Source of the DNA: Candidatus Planktophila lacus
Lineage (GTDB): Bacteria; Pseudomonadota; Gammaproteobacteria; Steroidobacterales; Steroidobacteraceae
Length of the DNA: 54,849 nucleotides
Direction: 5' to 3'
Assembly (NCBI GenBank): GCA_943331345.2
Contig: CALQLF020000010.1
Coordinates: 1 to 54,849 of the forward strand
Position numbers and translations under genes: made by a program. The number at the start of each line of letters is the position of its first letter. Position 1 is the stretch's first letter. Under the pieces are notes generated by a model that did no database searches, was not told where the DNA came from, and saw nothing but the letters and a program-made list of their open reading frames with translations. Of the stretch, positions 16,028-24,134 are shown one piece after another.

Positions 16028-17043
16028 GCCGCTTCTCCCATCACGCGTTTCAGGGCATTCGCTACACGGGTCTGGCCGGGGAAGTACTCCCACTCGAAGG
16101 CATGCGGATACGGCGTGTCCCAACCACCGACACGCACGATGGGTGCTTCCAAGTGCCAGAAGCATTCTTCCTGAATGGTGGCGGCGAGCTCGCCACCGAA
16201 GCCGCCGAAGCGCGTGGCTTCATGCACCACCACACAGCGTCCGGTCTTCTTCACCGAAGCAATGATGGTGGCCGTGTCGAGCGGCGAGATGGTGCGCACG
16301 TCGATAATCTCGGCATCGATACCAGCGGCTTGTGCCGCGCCTTCGGCGACATGCACCATCGTGCCGTACGTCACGATGGTCAGTTCGCTGCCTTCACGAG
16401 CGATGGCACATTCGCCAATCGGCAAGCGGTAATAGCCTTCCGGCACCTCACCCTTGGCATGCGCGGTCCACGGCACAGCTGGCTTGTCGGGTTGGCCATC
16501 GAAGGGCCCGTTGTAGAGCCGCTTCGGCTCCAGAAAAATGACCGGGTCGTTGTCTTCGATGGCGGCGATGAGCAAGCCTTTGGCGTCGTAAGGGTTGGAA
16601 GGCATCACCACCTTCAAACCGCAGACATGCGCGAAGATGGCTTCCGGGCTCTGCGAATGCGTCTGCCCGCCGCGAATGCCACCGCCACAAGGCGTGCGAA
16701 TAGTGACAGGTGCCGTGAAATCACCAGCGCTGCGGTACCGCAGGCGGGCCAGTTCGCTCACAATCTGATCGTAAGCCGGGTAGATGTAGTCCGCGAATTG
16801 AATCTCCGTCACCGGCCGCAGCCCATTCACTCCCATGCCGATGGCCGCGGCAATGATGCCACCCTCGGCGATGGGCGTATCCAGCACGCGGTGTTCGCCG
16901 TATTTGCGCTGCAAGCCCTCCGTGGCGCGGAACACACCGCCAAAATATCCGATGTCTTCACCGAGTAGCACCACACTGCGGTCACGCTCCAGCATCACGT
17001 CCATGGCGGAGTGGATGGCCTGCACCATATTCATTTGTGGCAT
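16024..17043 (-). CDS. bkdA2: Branched-chain 2-oxoacid dehydrogenase E1 beta
   Basis: The 339-residue beta subunit of the thiamine-diphosphate-dependent decarboxylase E1. It shows MNMVQAIHSAMDVMLERD at the start, VLLGEDIGYFGGVFR, the cofactor-binding glutamate region ETPIAE-like as DTPIAEGGIIAAAIGMG, and the YPAYDQIVSE and C-terminal RTISPLDTATI segments. I chose the ATG at 17043, 4 bases after the E1 alpha stop, because MPQMNMVQAI matches the family start. It overlaps E2 by 4 bases. It forms a heterotetramer with E1 alpha in the cytoplasm. Confidence 0.94.
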   Translation of the reverse strand: MPQMNMVQAIHSAMDVMLERDRSVVLLGEDIGYFGGVFRATEGLQRKYGEHRVLDTPIAEGGIIAAAIGMGVNGLRPVTEIQFADYIYPAYDQIVSELARLRYRSAGDFTAPVTIRTPCGGGIRGGQTHSQSPEAIFAHVCGLKVVMPSNPYDAKGLLIAAIEDNDPVIFLEPKRLYNGPFDGQPDKPAVPWTAHAKGEVPEGYYRLPIGECAIAREGSELTIVTYGTMVHVAEGAAQAAGIDAEIIDVRTISPLDTATIIASVKKTGRCVVVHEATRFGGFGGELAATIQEECFWHLEAPIVRVGGWDTPYPHAFEWEYFPGQTRVANALKRVMGEAA

Positions 17044-17047
17044 GGCT

Positions 17048-18352
17048 TCAGGCTCCCGTGCCGGTGTTTTGCGTGACGTTGCCTGACAGCGCAGCAGCCG
17101 TTGCACCAGCCAACTCGGCCCGTAGCGCTTCCCGTTGTCGCGCTAAGTGCGGCGGCAACGTTTCGTATACATCCTCGAACATCAAACCAGGGTCCAGCTT
17201 CGGGCCTTCGGTCATCGTGCCGAAAGTACAAGCCGTCTTCCACGCCGCATTCACTTGCTGCTCCAGTTCGGCCGTCAGCGCCGCATGGCGCGCGTCGTCC
17301 CATTCACCCAACGCACACAAATGCTGTCGCAAACGTTCCAGCGGACATCCCAGCGGCCATTGTTCGGCTTCATCGCGCGGACGGTAGCGTGCAGGGTCGT
17401 CGCTGGTGGAATGCGCCGCCACACGGTAAGTGACCAACTCGATGAGCGTGGCGCCATGGCCCTTGCGCGCGCGCTCCGCAGCCCAGCGAGTGGCGGCATG
17501 CACTGCGAGGAAGTCGTTGCCATCGACACGGAGGCCAGGAATGCCATACCCGGGGCCGCGCGCGGCAAACGAAGGCGATTCCCCCGCGGCGAATCCCTGG
17601 AAGGTGGAGATTGCCCACTGGTTGTTGACTACATTCAGGATGCACGGCGCGCGATAAGTACTGGCGAACAGCAGTGCGTGATGGAAGTCGGCTTCGGCGC
17701 TCGAGCCCTCGCCTATCCAACTCGCAGCAATGTGGTCTTCGCCCTTGATGGCAGCGGCCATCGCCCAGCCCACCGCTTGCGGGAACTGCGTCGCGAGATT
17801 GCCGGAGATGGAGAACAACCGCGCATCGCTACCGTGATACATCACGGGCAACTGCCGACCCTTGCACATGTCGCCAGTGTTCGACAGTAACTGGTTCATG
17901 AGCGCCACCAACGGCTGACCGCGCACAACTTGCAGCCCTTGGTTGCGATAGCCGGGAAACAGCATGTCGTGCGGTTCCAGCGCCATGGCGGCGGCCACGG
18001 AGACCGCTTCTTCGCCGGTGCATTTCACGTAGAAAGAGATGCGCCCTTGGCGCTGCGTCTTCTGCATGCGCTCGTCAAACAAGCGCGTCAGCAGCATGTG
18101 CCGCAAGCCCACCTGCAGTTCAGCGGGCTCGAGATGCGGGTTCCAAGGGCCCACGGCGCGGTGGTCGTCGTCGAGCACGCGCACCAACTGCGTGGCTAAA
18201 TCCGCGGCGGAGGGCGACATCGCCTCGAGCCGAGCGCTCGGCTCCGGCCGCGCCACGGCACCGGCGGCCGACAGGCGCAGATAGCTGAAGTCAGGCGCCT
18301 CCCCGGGGCGGGCCGACGGATGGGGGATATGGAGACGGGACGGGCGCGGCAT
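17048..18352 (-). CDS. bkdA1: Branched-chain 2-oxoacid dehydrogenase E1 alpha
   Basis: A 434-residue E1 alpha subunit that decarboxylates the branched 2-oxo acid with thiamine diphosphate. The ThDP motif runs from GEGS (214–217) to NN (243–244). The phosphorylation-loop region YRVAAHSTSDDPARYR is conserved. The N-terminal 45 residues are proline- and alanine-rich and look poorly conserved, so a later start, for example M45, is possible. It is the first gene of bkdA1-bkdA2-bkdB-ilvE and is transcribed away from the Lrp-type regulator, which likely controls it. Confidence 0.94.
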   Translation of the reverse strand: MPRPSRLHIPHPSARPGEAPDFSYLRLSAAGAVARPEPSARLEAMSPSAADLATQLVRVLDDDHRAVGPWNPHLEPAELQVGLRHMLLTRLFDERMQKTQRQGRISFYVKCTGEEAVSVAAAMALEPHDMLFPGYRNQGLQVVRGQPLVALMNQLLSNTGDMCKGRQLPVMYHGSDARLFSISGNLATQFPQAVGWAMAAAIKGEDHIAASWIGEGSSAEADFHHALLFASTYRAPCILNVVNNQWAISTFQGFAAGESPSFAARGPGYGIPGLRVDGNDFLAVHAATRWAAERARKGHGATLIELVTYRVAAHSTSDDPARYRPRDEAEQWPLGCPLERLRQHLCALGEWDDARHAALTAELEQQVNAAWKTACTFGTMTEGPKLDPGLMFEDVYETLPPHLARQREALRAELAGATAAALSGNVTQNTGTGA

Positions 18353-18488
18353 GGTCGGGGCTCCACCGAGAGGATGTTCTCGCTACCAAACTAGCCCGTG
18401 GCAGCAGAAAACTTCGCCCAAACTGATGCTCACAGAGTGCCATTGATGGTATTTTTATCTACATATATGCCATTCGTAAGATAAAAAA
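18353..18488. promoter_or_regulatory. Divergent control region bkd / Lrp regulator
   Basis: A 136-bp gap between two divergent genes. The half next to the regulator (18440–18488) is AT-rich, with an imperfect inverted repeat TGCCATTGATGGTA (18438–18451) and a TATATA-like stretch near 18462–18468. Lrp-type proteins bind such AT-rich imperfect palindromes. Promoters for both directions must lie here, but exact hexamers are unclear. Confidence 0.55.
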
Positions 18489-18971
18489 ATGCAAACCTTC
18501 GACCGCACCGACTTGAAGATACTGGATGCACTGCAAAAAGACGGTACCCGGTCTACCGCCGACATTGCTCAAGCTGTCGGGTTGTCGCAGTCGCCTTGCT
18601 GGCGGCGGATCAGTTTGCTAGAGGAGTCGGGAGTGATTCGGCGCCGAGTCGCCCTGCTCGACCGACACCAACTCGGGCTGTCCGTGCTGGTGTTTGCCAC
18701 GGTGAAACTGGCCAGCCACGGTTGGGAATCGCTGCCGAAGTTCAAGGAGCAGGTGGTGTCGTTTCCCGAGGTACTGCAGTGCTACCTCGTCATGGGCGAC
18801 ACGGACTTCGTGCTGCTGGTGGCCACTCCGACCATCGAGGACTACAACACCTTCATCCAAAAGCGCTTGTCGCAGGTGCCGGGCGTGCAATCCATCGAAT
18901 CGCGCATCGTCATGGAAGAGGCCAAGAACACCACCGAGGTGCCGTTGGTGTTGCTGCGGGCGCAGCGCTGA
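18489..18971 (+). CDS. bkdR: Lrp/AsnC-type regulator (BkdR-like)
   Basis: A 160-residue leucine-responsive-type regulator. The N-terminal HTH is LDALQKDGTRSTADIAQAVGLSQSPCWRRI (start MQTFDRTDLKI). The C-terminal RAM ligand domain is about 75–155 and contains the VMGDTDFVLLVAT turn. In Pseudomonas a related protein, BkdR, activates the branched-chain dehydrogenase operon. Divergent placement against bkdA1 supports the same role here, and branched amino acids would be the likely effectors. The gene name is by analogy. Confidence 0.85.
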   Translation: MQTFDRTDLKILDALQKDGTRSTADIAQAVGLSQSPCWRRISLLEESGVIRRRVALLDRHQLGLSVLVFATVKLASHGWESLPKFKEQVVSFPEVLQCYLVMGDTDFVLLVATPTIEDYNTFIQKRLSQVPGVQSIESRIVMEEAKNTTEVPLVLLRAQR

Positions 18972-19020
18972 GGAGCAGCTAACGCCTCGGTCAGCGGCTA
19001 CGTCAGCGCCACGCCTGCTG

Positions 19021-19860
19021 CTAGAACCCGACGCGCACCGCCAACTGCGGGCCACCGGTCTTCAAGTGAACCTTGCCCGGCACGCTCGTATAGAAGCTTT
19101 CACCCTGCAGGTCGTAACGCTGGTAGCCCAGTTGAAAAGCCATGCCGGGCTGCCAAGCCCAAACGATGTTCGCACTAAAAGCCTTCAGCTTGCCCGAGCC
19201 CTGCGCTACGGTGCCCTGCACATAGTTGGCGCGGCCTTCGGCATACCAATGCGGTGAAATGCGCCACAAGCCTTCAATGCCTGCGCGCGGCACGGGCGCA
19301 GTGCCCGTGTCCTGTTGCTTCACGCCACGCTCCGGTACGGCGAGCAGCGCTTGGAAATCGATGAGATCGACGCCCAAGCCCACGGACAACTCGAAGCGCT
19401 CGTTGCGCAGGGGCGAGTACAAATACGTGGCTGAATAGCGCCGCAGATCCAACGTGGTCTGCACTGTGTCTGTTACGCCATAGGTAGTGCCGTCGTAGAC
19501 GAAAGGCACCGTGGGCGTAGCTGTCGCTTGCCGCTCCCACGCCAGATAGTCCGCGCCTATGCGGAAGCGATGGCGGTTGCGCGTGCGCACGGTGAACTCC
19601 GCCGTGCCGGTGAGCTTGGAGCGTGCCAAGCCCAGGTCATCTTCGCCGGAGAGCGTCGTGCCGGGAACGCCGACCGCGGCATCGCGGCGCAGTTGGGTGT
19701 CGAGAGAACTGCGCCCCAGCGTGGCAGTGAAGACCACGCGTTGGTACTGCAAGCCATCGCTCGGCGCAGGCGGTGGCGCTGCGACAGCAAGCACGGGGAC
19801 GGCAGCGAGGAAGGCAAACGCCAACCACGGGCGCGGAGAAAGCGAGGGAGCAACAGACAC
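19021..19860 (-). CDS. Putative outer-membrane beta-barrel protein
   Basis: A 279-residue protein with a signal peptide (residues 1–27, ending AVAAPPP). After it come alternating polar/hydrophobic strands, such as HRFRIGADYLAWER, RRYSATYLYSPL, FELSVGLGVDLIDF, WYAEGRANYVQG and MAFQLGYQRYDL. The C-terminus is VRVGF, and a terminal phenylalanine is the usual outer-membrane barrel signal. I do not recognise a named family. It starts with GTG (19860), supported by an AAAGGA ribosome site. It converges on the Lrp gene. Substrate or role is unknown. Confidence 0.7.
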   Translation of the reverse strand: MSVAPSLSPRPWLAFAFLAAVPVLAVAAPPPAPSDGLQYQRVVFTATLGRSSLDTQLRRDAAVGVPGTTLSGEDDLGLARSKLTGTAEFTVRTRNRHRFRIGADYLAWERQATATPTVPFVYDGTTYGVTDTVQTTLDLRRYSATYLYSPLRNERFELSVGLGVDLIDFQALLAVPERGVKQQDTGTAPVPRAGIEGLWRISPHWYAEGRANYVQGTVAQGSGKLKAFSANIVWAWQPGMAFQLGYQRYDLQGESFYTSVPGKVHLKTGGPQLAVRVGF

Positions 19861-19955
19861 GGCACCAATCCTTTGGGGGGCGAGACTGCAAACTACCGCA
19901 GGCGGCTGCTCTTGTGCAGTGGGCTAGCCGTCCGTGAATGGCAACAAGTGCGAGT

Positions 19956-20480
19956 TCACACCTCGCGGTCGAGGGGCGGAGGCGGGCCGGGTGGCCGCGC
20001 ATGCGGCGGGGGTCGCGGACCCAGCGGAGGCCGAGCACCCGGTGGAGGCCGCGGCCTAGGCGGAGGACCAAAACGCAGCGAATCGCGCAGGCGCTCGCGC
20101 TCTTCCGGCCCCAGTGACTCCCAACGTTCGCGCAGGCGCTCTTGCTCTTCCGGCGGCAGGGAGCGCCAGCGGTGGAAATACTCGCGCCACCGACGCCGCT
20201 CCTCCGGCGTAGCAGCCAACCAACGGCGTGCACCCTGCACCAACGCTTCGCGCCGCTGTGGGGGCAGGCTGGACCAGCGTTCCGCAAACCGTTGCAGCAG
20301 TTGTTGCTCGGCAGGCGTCAGGTTTTCAAAGGCGAGCGCCCCGAGGCCTTCCGAATGCTCAGGCGCAACGTTCAGCAGCTCTGGCGCCACCCATGGGGGT
20401 GGCTCGGGTGGCGACGCGCCAGCAGTGGCGCTAACCCACAGCAGGCCCAAACAGACGCAAGCGGTGTGCCAGTGCTTCAT
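19956..20480 (-). CDS. DUF3106 family exported protein
   Basis: A 174-residue protein with a signal peptide (1–22, ending TAGA). It has helical repeats rich in Trp, Arg and Glu of the form RWxSLPPEEQERLRERWESL, as in the DUF3106 family, and a proline-rich tail after about residue 140 (PPRPRPPPGARPP). It is probably periplasmic and its function is unknown. It is the third gene of an ECF sigma–membrane protein–DUF3106 operon and overlaps its upstream neighbour by 4 bases. Confidence 0.78.
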   Translation of the reverse strand: MKHWHTACVCLGLLWVSATAGASPPEPPPWVAPELLNVAPEHSEGLGALAFENLTPAEQQLLQRFAERWSSLPPQRREALVQGARRWLAATPEERRRWREYFHRWRSLPPEEQERLRERWESLGPEERERLRDSLRFGPPPRPRPPPGARPPLGPRPPPHARPPGPPPPLDREV

Positions 20481-20830
20481 GGCGTCGCTTCGCCCGCAGC
20501 AACCATCGCGAAGAGCGTGGGGTCTTCGTCTAGCAAGCCCTGACCACCAGCACCACCCAAGTCGCCTTCGTCGATGGCCATCACTGGCGTTGGCGCGGAG
20601 AACACCGTGTGGTTGGTCCCGCTAGGGAACAACAGCAGTACGAACACTAGCGCCGCGCCCGCAGCTGCAGCCAGCGGCAGGAAAGGCGTACGCGCCCAAC
20701 GGCTACGCGGCTTCAGTTCGGCCAGCGCCTTCTGCCGCGCCCGATTCAACTGCGAACGGGTCTGGCCGTCGAGGCTTTCCGCTTCGCGGCGCAACCATTC
20801 GCGAGTGGATTTTTCGAAGGGCGTGGTCAC
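20477..20830 (-). CDS. Single-pass membrane protein, possible anti-sigma
   Basis: A 117-residue protein with an arginine- and lysine-rich cytoplasmic N-terminal half, one membrane helix at about 48–68 (FLPLAAAAGAALVFVLLLF) and an acidic periplasmic tail. It starts with GTG overlapping the sigma factor stop (GTGA). Its position right after an ECF sigma gene and its topology suggest an anti-sigma or sigma-partner role, but it lacks a recognisable zinc anti-sigma motif (HxxxCxxC). Confidence 0.6.
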   Translation of the reverse strand: MTTPFEKSTREWLRREAESLDGQTRSQLNRARQKALAELKPRSRWARTPFLPLAAAAGAALVFVLLLFPSGTNHTVFSAPTPVMAIDEGDLGGAGGQGLLDEDPTLFAMVAAGEATP

Positions 20831-21432
20831 GGTGCTTCCTCCCCCACCGCGGCACGCAGGGCCTGCACTGCACGGAAATAGTGGGTCTTCACGCTGCCTT
20901 CGCTGCAGCCCATGGCCAGCGCCGTTTCCGCAATATCCAGGCCCTCGACGTTCCGCAGCAAAAACGCCTGCTGCTGTCGCGGCGGCAGCGCTTCCACGGC
21001 TTTGGCCACAGACCGCAATGCCTGTTCACCCACCAACTGCCGTAGCGGTTCCTGACGGGTATCGGGGGTCGTGTCGAGCGGGTCGCTAGGCGCTTCGTCG
21101 TCTTCCGCGTTGCCCTGCGTCCACCACGCGAACCATCGCCCGCGCACCATGCGGCGGCGGCGCTGGTCCTGCACCTTGTTCACCAGAATGCGGAAGAACA
21201 GGGGCCGCCATTCGGCCGCAGGGCGGTCCGAATAGCGACGGCAGAGTTGGAGCATGGCGTCCTGCACGGCGTCCAGAGCGTCTTCCCGATGACGCAGGCC
21301 GAGCAAGGCATGCTGGTACGCACGCTTTTCCACTTCCGCGAGGAACCGCTCCATGGCCGCATGCTGCGCATGCTGCGCCGACGCACTGCCGGCGGCAGCG
21401 AGCGCGCCGGACGAATCGTCGTCGGGGGACAT
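20827..21432 (-). CDS. ECF-type RNA polymerase sigma factor
   Basis: A 201-residue sigma-70 family factor of the extracytoplasmic type. Region 2 covers about 30–95 (LRHREDALDAVQDAMLQLCRRY, then a W and RILVNKVQDQRRRR for -10 binding). Region 4 covers about 145–190 (LPPRQQQAFLLRNVEGLDIAE, MGCSEGSVKTHYFRAVQAL). A longer in-frame start at 21477 exists; I use the ATG at 21432. It heads an operon with a membrane protein and a DUF3106 protein, suggesting response to an envelope signal. Confidence 0.88.
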   Translation of the reverse strand: MSPDDDSSGALAAAGSASAQHAQHAAMERFLAEVEKRAYQHALLGLRHREDALDAVQDAMLQLCRRYSDRPAAEWRPLFFRILVNKVQDQRRRRMVRGRWFAWWTQGNAEDDEAPSDPLDTTPDTRQEPLRQLVGEQALRSVAKAVEALPPRQQQAFLLRNVEGLDIAETALAMGCSEGSVKTHYFRAVQALRAAVGEEAP

Positions 21433-21617
21433 GAGTAGCGTGGACAAGGACACCTCGGCGAAGCCTCCAAACGGCACGATGCCGTAGTTGCAACGCCGGC
21501 GCTAGCCTGAGGTTGACACGCGCCAGCCTGCCACTGACAGGCAGCGGCGCGAAGTTGGCAGGCTCTCATCCATAAAAGCACTTGCCAAACGCGGCGCCGC
21601 CAAGATGCACGGGAAAG

Positions 21618-21855
21618 TTATCCACCACCCAAATAAACCAAGCACTTGCGCGCCAAATGGAGAGAGGAATTTAACAAATGCACGTAACCACAATGTCATA
21701 TTCCCGCATGAAATGACGTAACTCATTGATTTTCATGGTGCGCAATATCACTGATCAAATTTTGTCCGGCGAGGCACAAAACCCTGCAGCGACGTACACT
21801 TAGCAGCGTCCCTCCCCCCTTCATCCACAGAGTTATCCACAGGATGTGTGGACAA
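21618..21855. promoter_or_regulatory. DnaA-box cluster upstream of priA
   Basis: The 426-base gap before priA holds a perfect DnaA box TTATCCACA (21833–21841). It also holds three one-mismatch boxes: TCATCCACA (21821–21829), TTATCCACC (21618–21626) and TGTGGACAA on the other strand (21847–21855). An AT-rich stretch lies between them (about 21650–21775). This could be DnaA-dependent control of priA, a DnaA-titrating site or, less likely, an origin. The last box falls within the five extra codons of the longer priA start. Confidence 0.6.
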
Positions 21856-21858
21856 CCC

Positions 21859-24090
21859 ATGGTCTACCTGCGCCTCGCCATCGACACCCCGCTGCGTCGC
21901 ATGTTCGACTATCTGCCGCCGGCGGAAGGGGCACCTGCGGGCGGATGGCAGCCGGGGCTGCGACTGGCCGTACCGTTCGGGCGCGGCGAAGCGGTGGGCG
22001 TGCTGCTGGAGGCCGTTGGCACCACGGAAGTGCCCGCCGCCAAGTTGCGGCAAGTGCTGGCCACGCTAGACACGGAACCCGTGCTGGACCCGGTCACCTT
22101 GGGCCTGCTGCGCTGGGCTGCGGACTATTACCACCATCCCATCGGCGAAGTATTCGCGGCGGCTTTGCCGGTGCTGCTGCGCCAAGGGCGCGCGGCCCAA
22201 GCGGACCGCCGCCTTTGGTCGCTCACTGGCGCAGGTTGCGCAGCGCTGGAGGGCACCGCCGCACCGCCCGCCCGTCTGGGTAAACGGCAACGCGAGGCGC
22301 TGGAACTGCTGCGCACGCATGGCGCCGGACTGACGTTGGCGTATTACGCGACGCTGGCGCCGCCGCTGCGTACCGCCCTGCGCAACGCCGTGGAACGCGG
22401 CTGGGCCCAACTGGCCGAGGCTGACCCTACCGCAACCCCGGAAACCAGCGCCGTTGCCGTGCTGCCGCCCCCGGGTGCCACCCGCCCGGAGCCCACCACC
22501 GCGCAGGCCGCCGCGCTCGCCGCCGTCGCCGCCGCGGGCCCGGGGTTCCATGCCTTCTTGCTGGAAGGCGTCACCGGTAGCGGCAAGACCGAGGTGTACC
22601 TGCGCCTGCTGGAAGACGTGCTGGCCAGCGGCAAGCAGGGGTTGGTGCTGGTGCCCGAAATTGGCCTGACGCCCCAACTGGTCGACCGGTTCCGGGCCCG
22701 CCTCGGCGGCGGACTGGCCGTGCTGCACTCGGCGCTGACGGACAGCGAACGGTTGGCCGCTTGGCGCGATGCCCGCGAAGGCCGCGTCAGTGTGGTCATC
22801 GGCACTCGCAGTGCCGTGTTCACGCCACTCGAACGGCTGGGCCTCGTCATCGTCGACGAAGAGCACGACGGCAGCTACAAGCAGCAAGACGGCTGGCGCT
22901 ATTCAGCGCGCGATCTCGCTGTCATCCGCGCGCAGCGCGCCGGCGTGCCCGTGGTGCTGGGCAGCGCCACCCCCGCACTGGAAACCCTCTGGAATGCGCG
23001 GCAAGGGCGCTACCAGTTGCTAACCATGCCTGTCCGCGCCGGTGCGGCGGGTGCGCCACGCCTGGGCCTGGTGGACCTGCGCCGCGAACCGCAATACCAA
23101 GGCTTGGCCACTGCCAGCGTGCTGGCCATGCAACGGCATTTGAACGCTGGCAATCAAGTACTGCTGTACCTGAACCGACGCGGCTTCGCGCCCACGCTGT
23201 TCTGCAACAACTGCGGCTGGGCCGCTCCCTGCCGCCGCTGCGATGCGCGCATGACGGTGCATTCACGGCCGGCCGGCTTGACGTGCCACCACTGCGGGTT
23301 GGAAGCCACCCTGCCCTTCGCCTGCCCTACCTGCAGCCACGAACTGTCGCCGGTGGGCCAAGGCACCGAACGCATCGAACAGCTACTGGCGGACCAGTTC
23401 CCAGGCACCGAGGTCCTGCGCATCGACCGCGACACCATCCGCCGCCGTGGCGAACTGGATGCAGCGCTGGAGCGGGTTCGTGAAGGCCACGCCCGCATTC
23501 TCGTGGGCACACAAATGCTGGCCAAGGGGCACGACTTCCCCGAAGTGACTTTGGTGGTGGTACTGAACGCCGACCAAGGCTTGTTCGGCACGGACTTCCG
23601 CGCGGCGGAGCGCTTGGCGCAAACGCTGACGCAAGTGGCAGGCCGTGCGGGCCGCGCCGAACGCCCTGGCGAAGTGCTCATCCAGACCACCTTTCCGGAC
23701 CACCCACTGCTGGCGCGCTGGCTGGAAGGCGGCTATGACGCCTTCGCTACCGTGGCACTGGAAGAACGCGCGGCTGCCGGCTGGCCGCCGTATTCGAAGC
23801 TGGCAGTGCTACGCGCCGAAAGCGAAGACGAAGGCGCAGCGCTGGCGTTCCTGCGCGCGGCGCGGGATGCCGCCAATGCACTGGGTATTCAAGGGGTACG
23901 CCTGCTGGGGCCGGCCCCCGCGGTGATGGAGCGCCGCGCCGGGCGCTTTCGGGCACAACTGCTGCTGGAATGCCCGCAGCGCGGCCCGTTGCACCAGTTG
24001 CTGGGGGCGTGGCTGCCGCTGGTGGATGCCTTACCGCGCCCACGCCGGGTGCGTTGCGCCCTCGACGTGGACCCGGTGGAAGTGGCCTGA
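21859..24090 (+). CDS. priA: Primosomal helicase PriA
   Basis: A replication-restart helicase of 743 residues that reloads the replisome at stalled forks. The 3'-DNA-binding domain is N-terminal. Walker A is GVTGSGKTEVYLRL near 234, the DEAH-type motif is IVDEEHDGSYKQQDGWRYSARD near 330, and eight zinc cysteines lie between CNNCGWAAPCRRC and CHHCG...CPTC near 450–495. GTQMLAKGHDFPEVTLV and GRAGRAERPG are helicase motifs V and VI. I chose the ATG at 21859 (MVYLRLAIDTPLRRMFDYL). The ATG at 21844 would place a DnaA-like box in the coding region. It converges on the EF-hand gene across one REP-like unit. Confidence 0.96.
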   Translation: MVYLRLAIDTPLRRMFDYLPPAEGAPAGGWQPGLRLAVPFGRGEAVGVLLEAVGTTEVPAAKLRQVLATLDTEPVLDPVTLGLLRWAADYYHHPIGEVFAAALPVLLRQGRAAQADRRLWSLTGAGCAALEGTAAPPARLGKRQREALELLRTHGAGLTLAYYATLAPPLRTALRNAVERGWAQLAEADPTATPETSAVAVLPPPGATRPEPTTAQAAALAAVAAAGPGFHAFLLEGVTGSGKTEVYLRLLEDVLASGKQGLVLVPEIGLTPQLVDRFRARLGGGLAVLHSALTDSERLAAWRDAREGRVSVVIGTRSAVFTPLERLGLVIVDEEHDGSYKQQDGWRYSARDLAVIRAQRAGVPVVLGSATPALETLWNARQGRYQLLTMPVRAGAAGAPRLGLVDLRREPQYQGLATASVLAMQRHLNAGNQVLLYLNRRGFAPTLFCNNCGWAAPCRRCDARMTVHSRPAGLTCHHCGLEATLPFACPTCSHELSPVGQGTERIEQLLADQFPGTEVLRIDRDTIRRRGELDAALERVREGHARILVGTQMLAKGHDFPEVTLVVVLNADQGLFGTDFRAAERLAQTLTQVAGRAGRAERPGEVLIQTTFPDHPLLARWLEGGYDAFATVALEERAAAGWPPYSKLAVLRAESEDEGAALAFLRAARDAANALGIQGVRLLGPAPAVMERRAGRFRAQLLLECPQRGPLHQLLGAWLPLVDALPRPRRVRCALDVDPVEVA

Positions 24091-24109
24091 AGCCAGCCGC
24101 TGTCCCCTG

Positions 24110-24132
24110 GTAGGAGGGAGCTTGCTCCCGAC
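24110..24132. repeat. REP-like unit between priA and EF-hand gene
   Basis: One unit (GTAGGAGGGAGCTTGCTCCC core) lies between convergent genes, 20 bases after the priA stop. On the minus strand it follows the EF-hand stop as TAAGAGTCGGG, the same junction seen at the end of the cytochrome b561–YceI gene. A hairpin here could serve as a bidirectional 3'-end structure. Confidence 0.85.
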
Positions 24133-24134
24133 TC

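Noticed and set aside
15248-16265. Plus-strand frames across the REP units in bkdB
   Set aside because: The minus-strand E2 is clearly the real gene; the repeat units are open in many frames and create false ORFs.
21618-21855. Calling this region the chromosomal origin
   Set aside because: No dnaA, dnaN, mnmG or rpmH gene is in the window and there is no repeated AT-rich unwinding element; kept only as a DnaA-box cluster.
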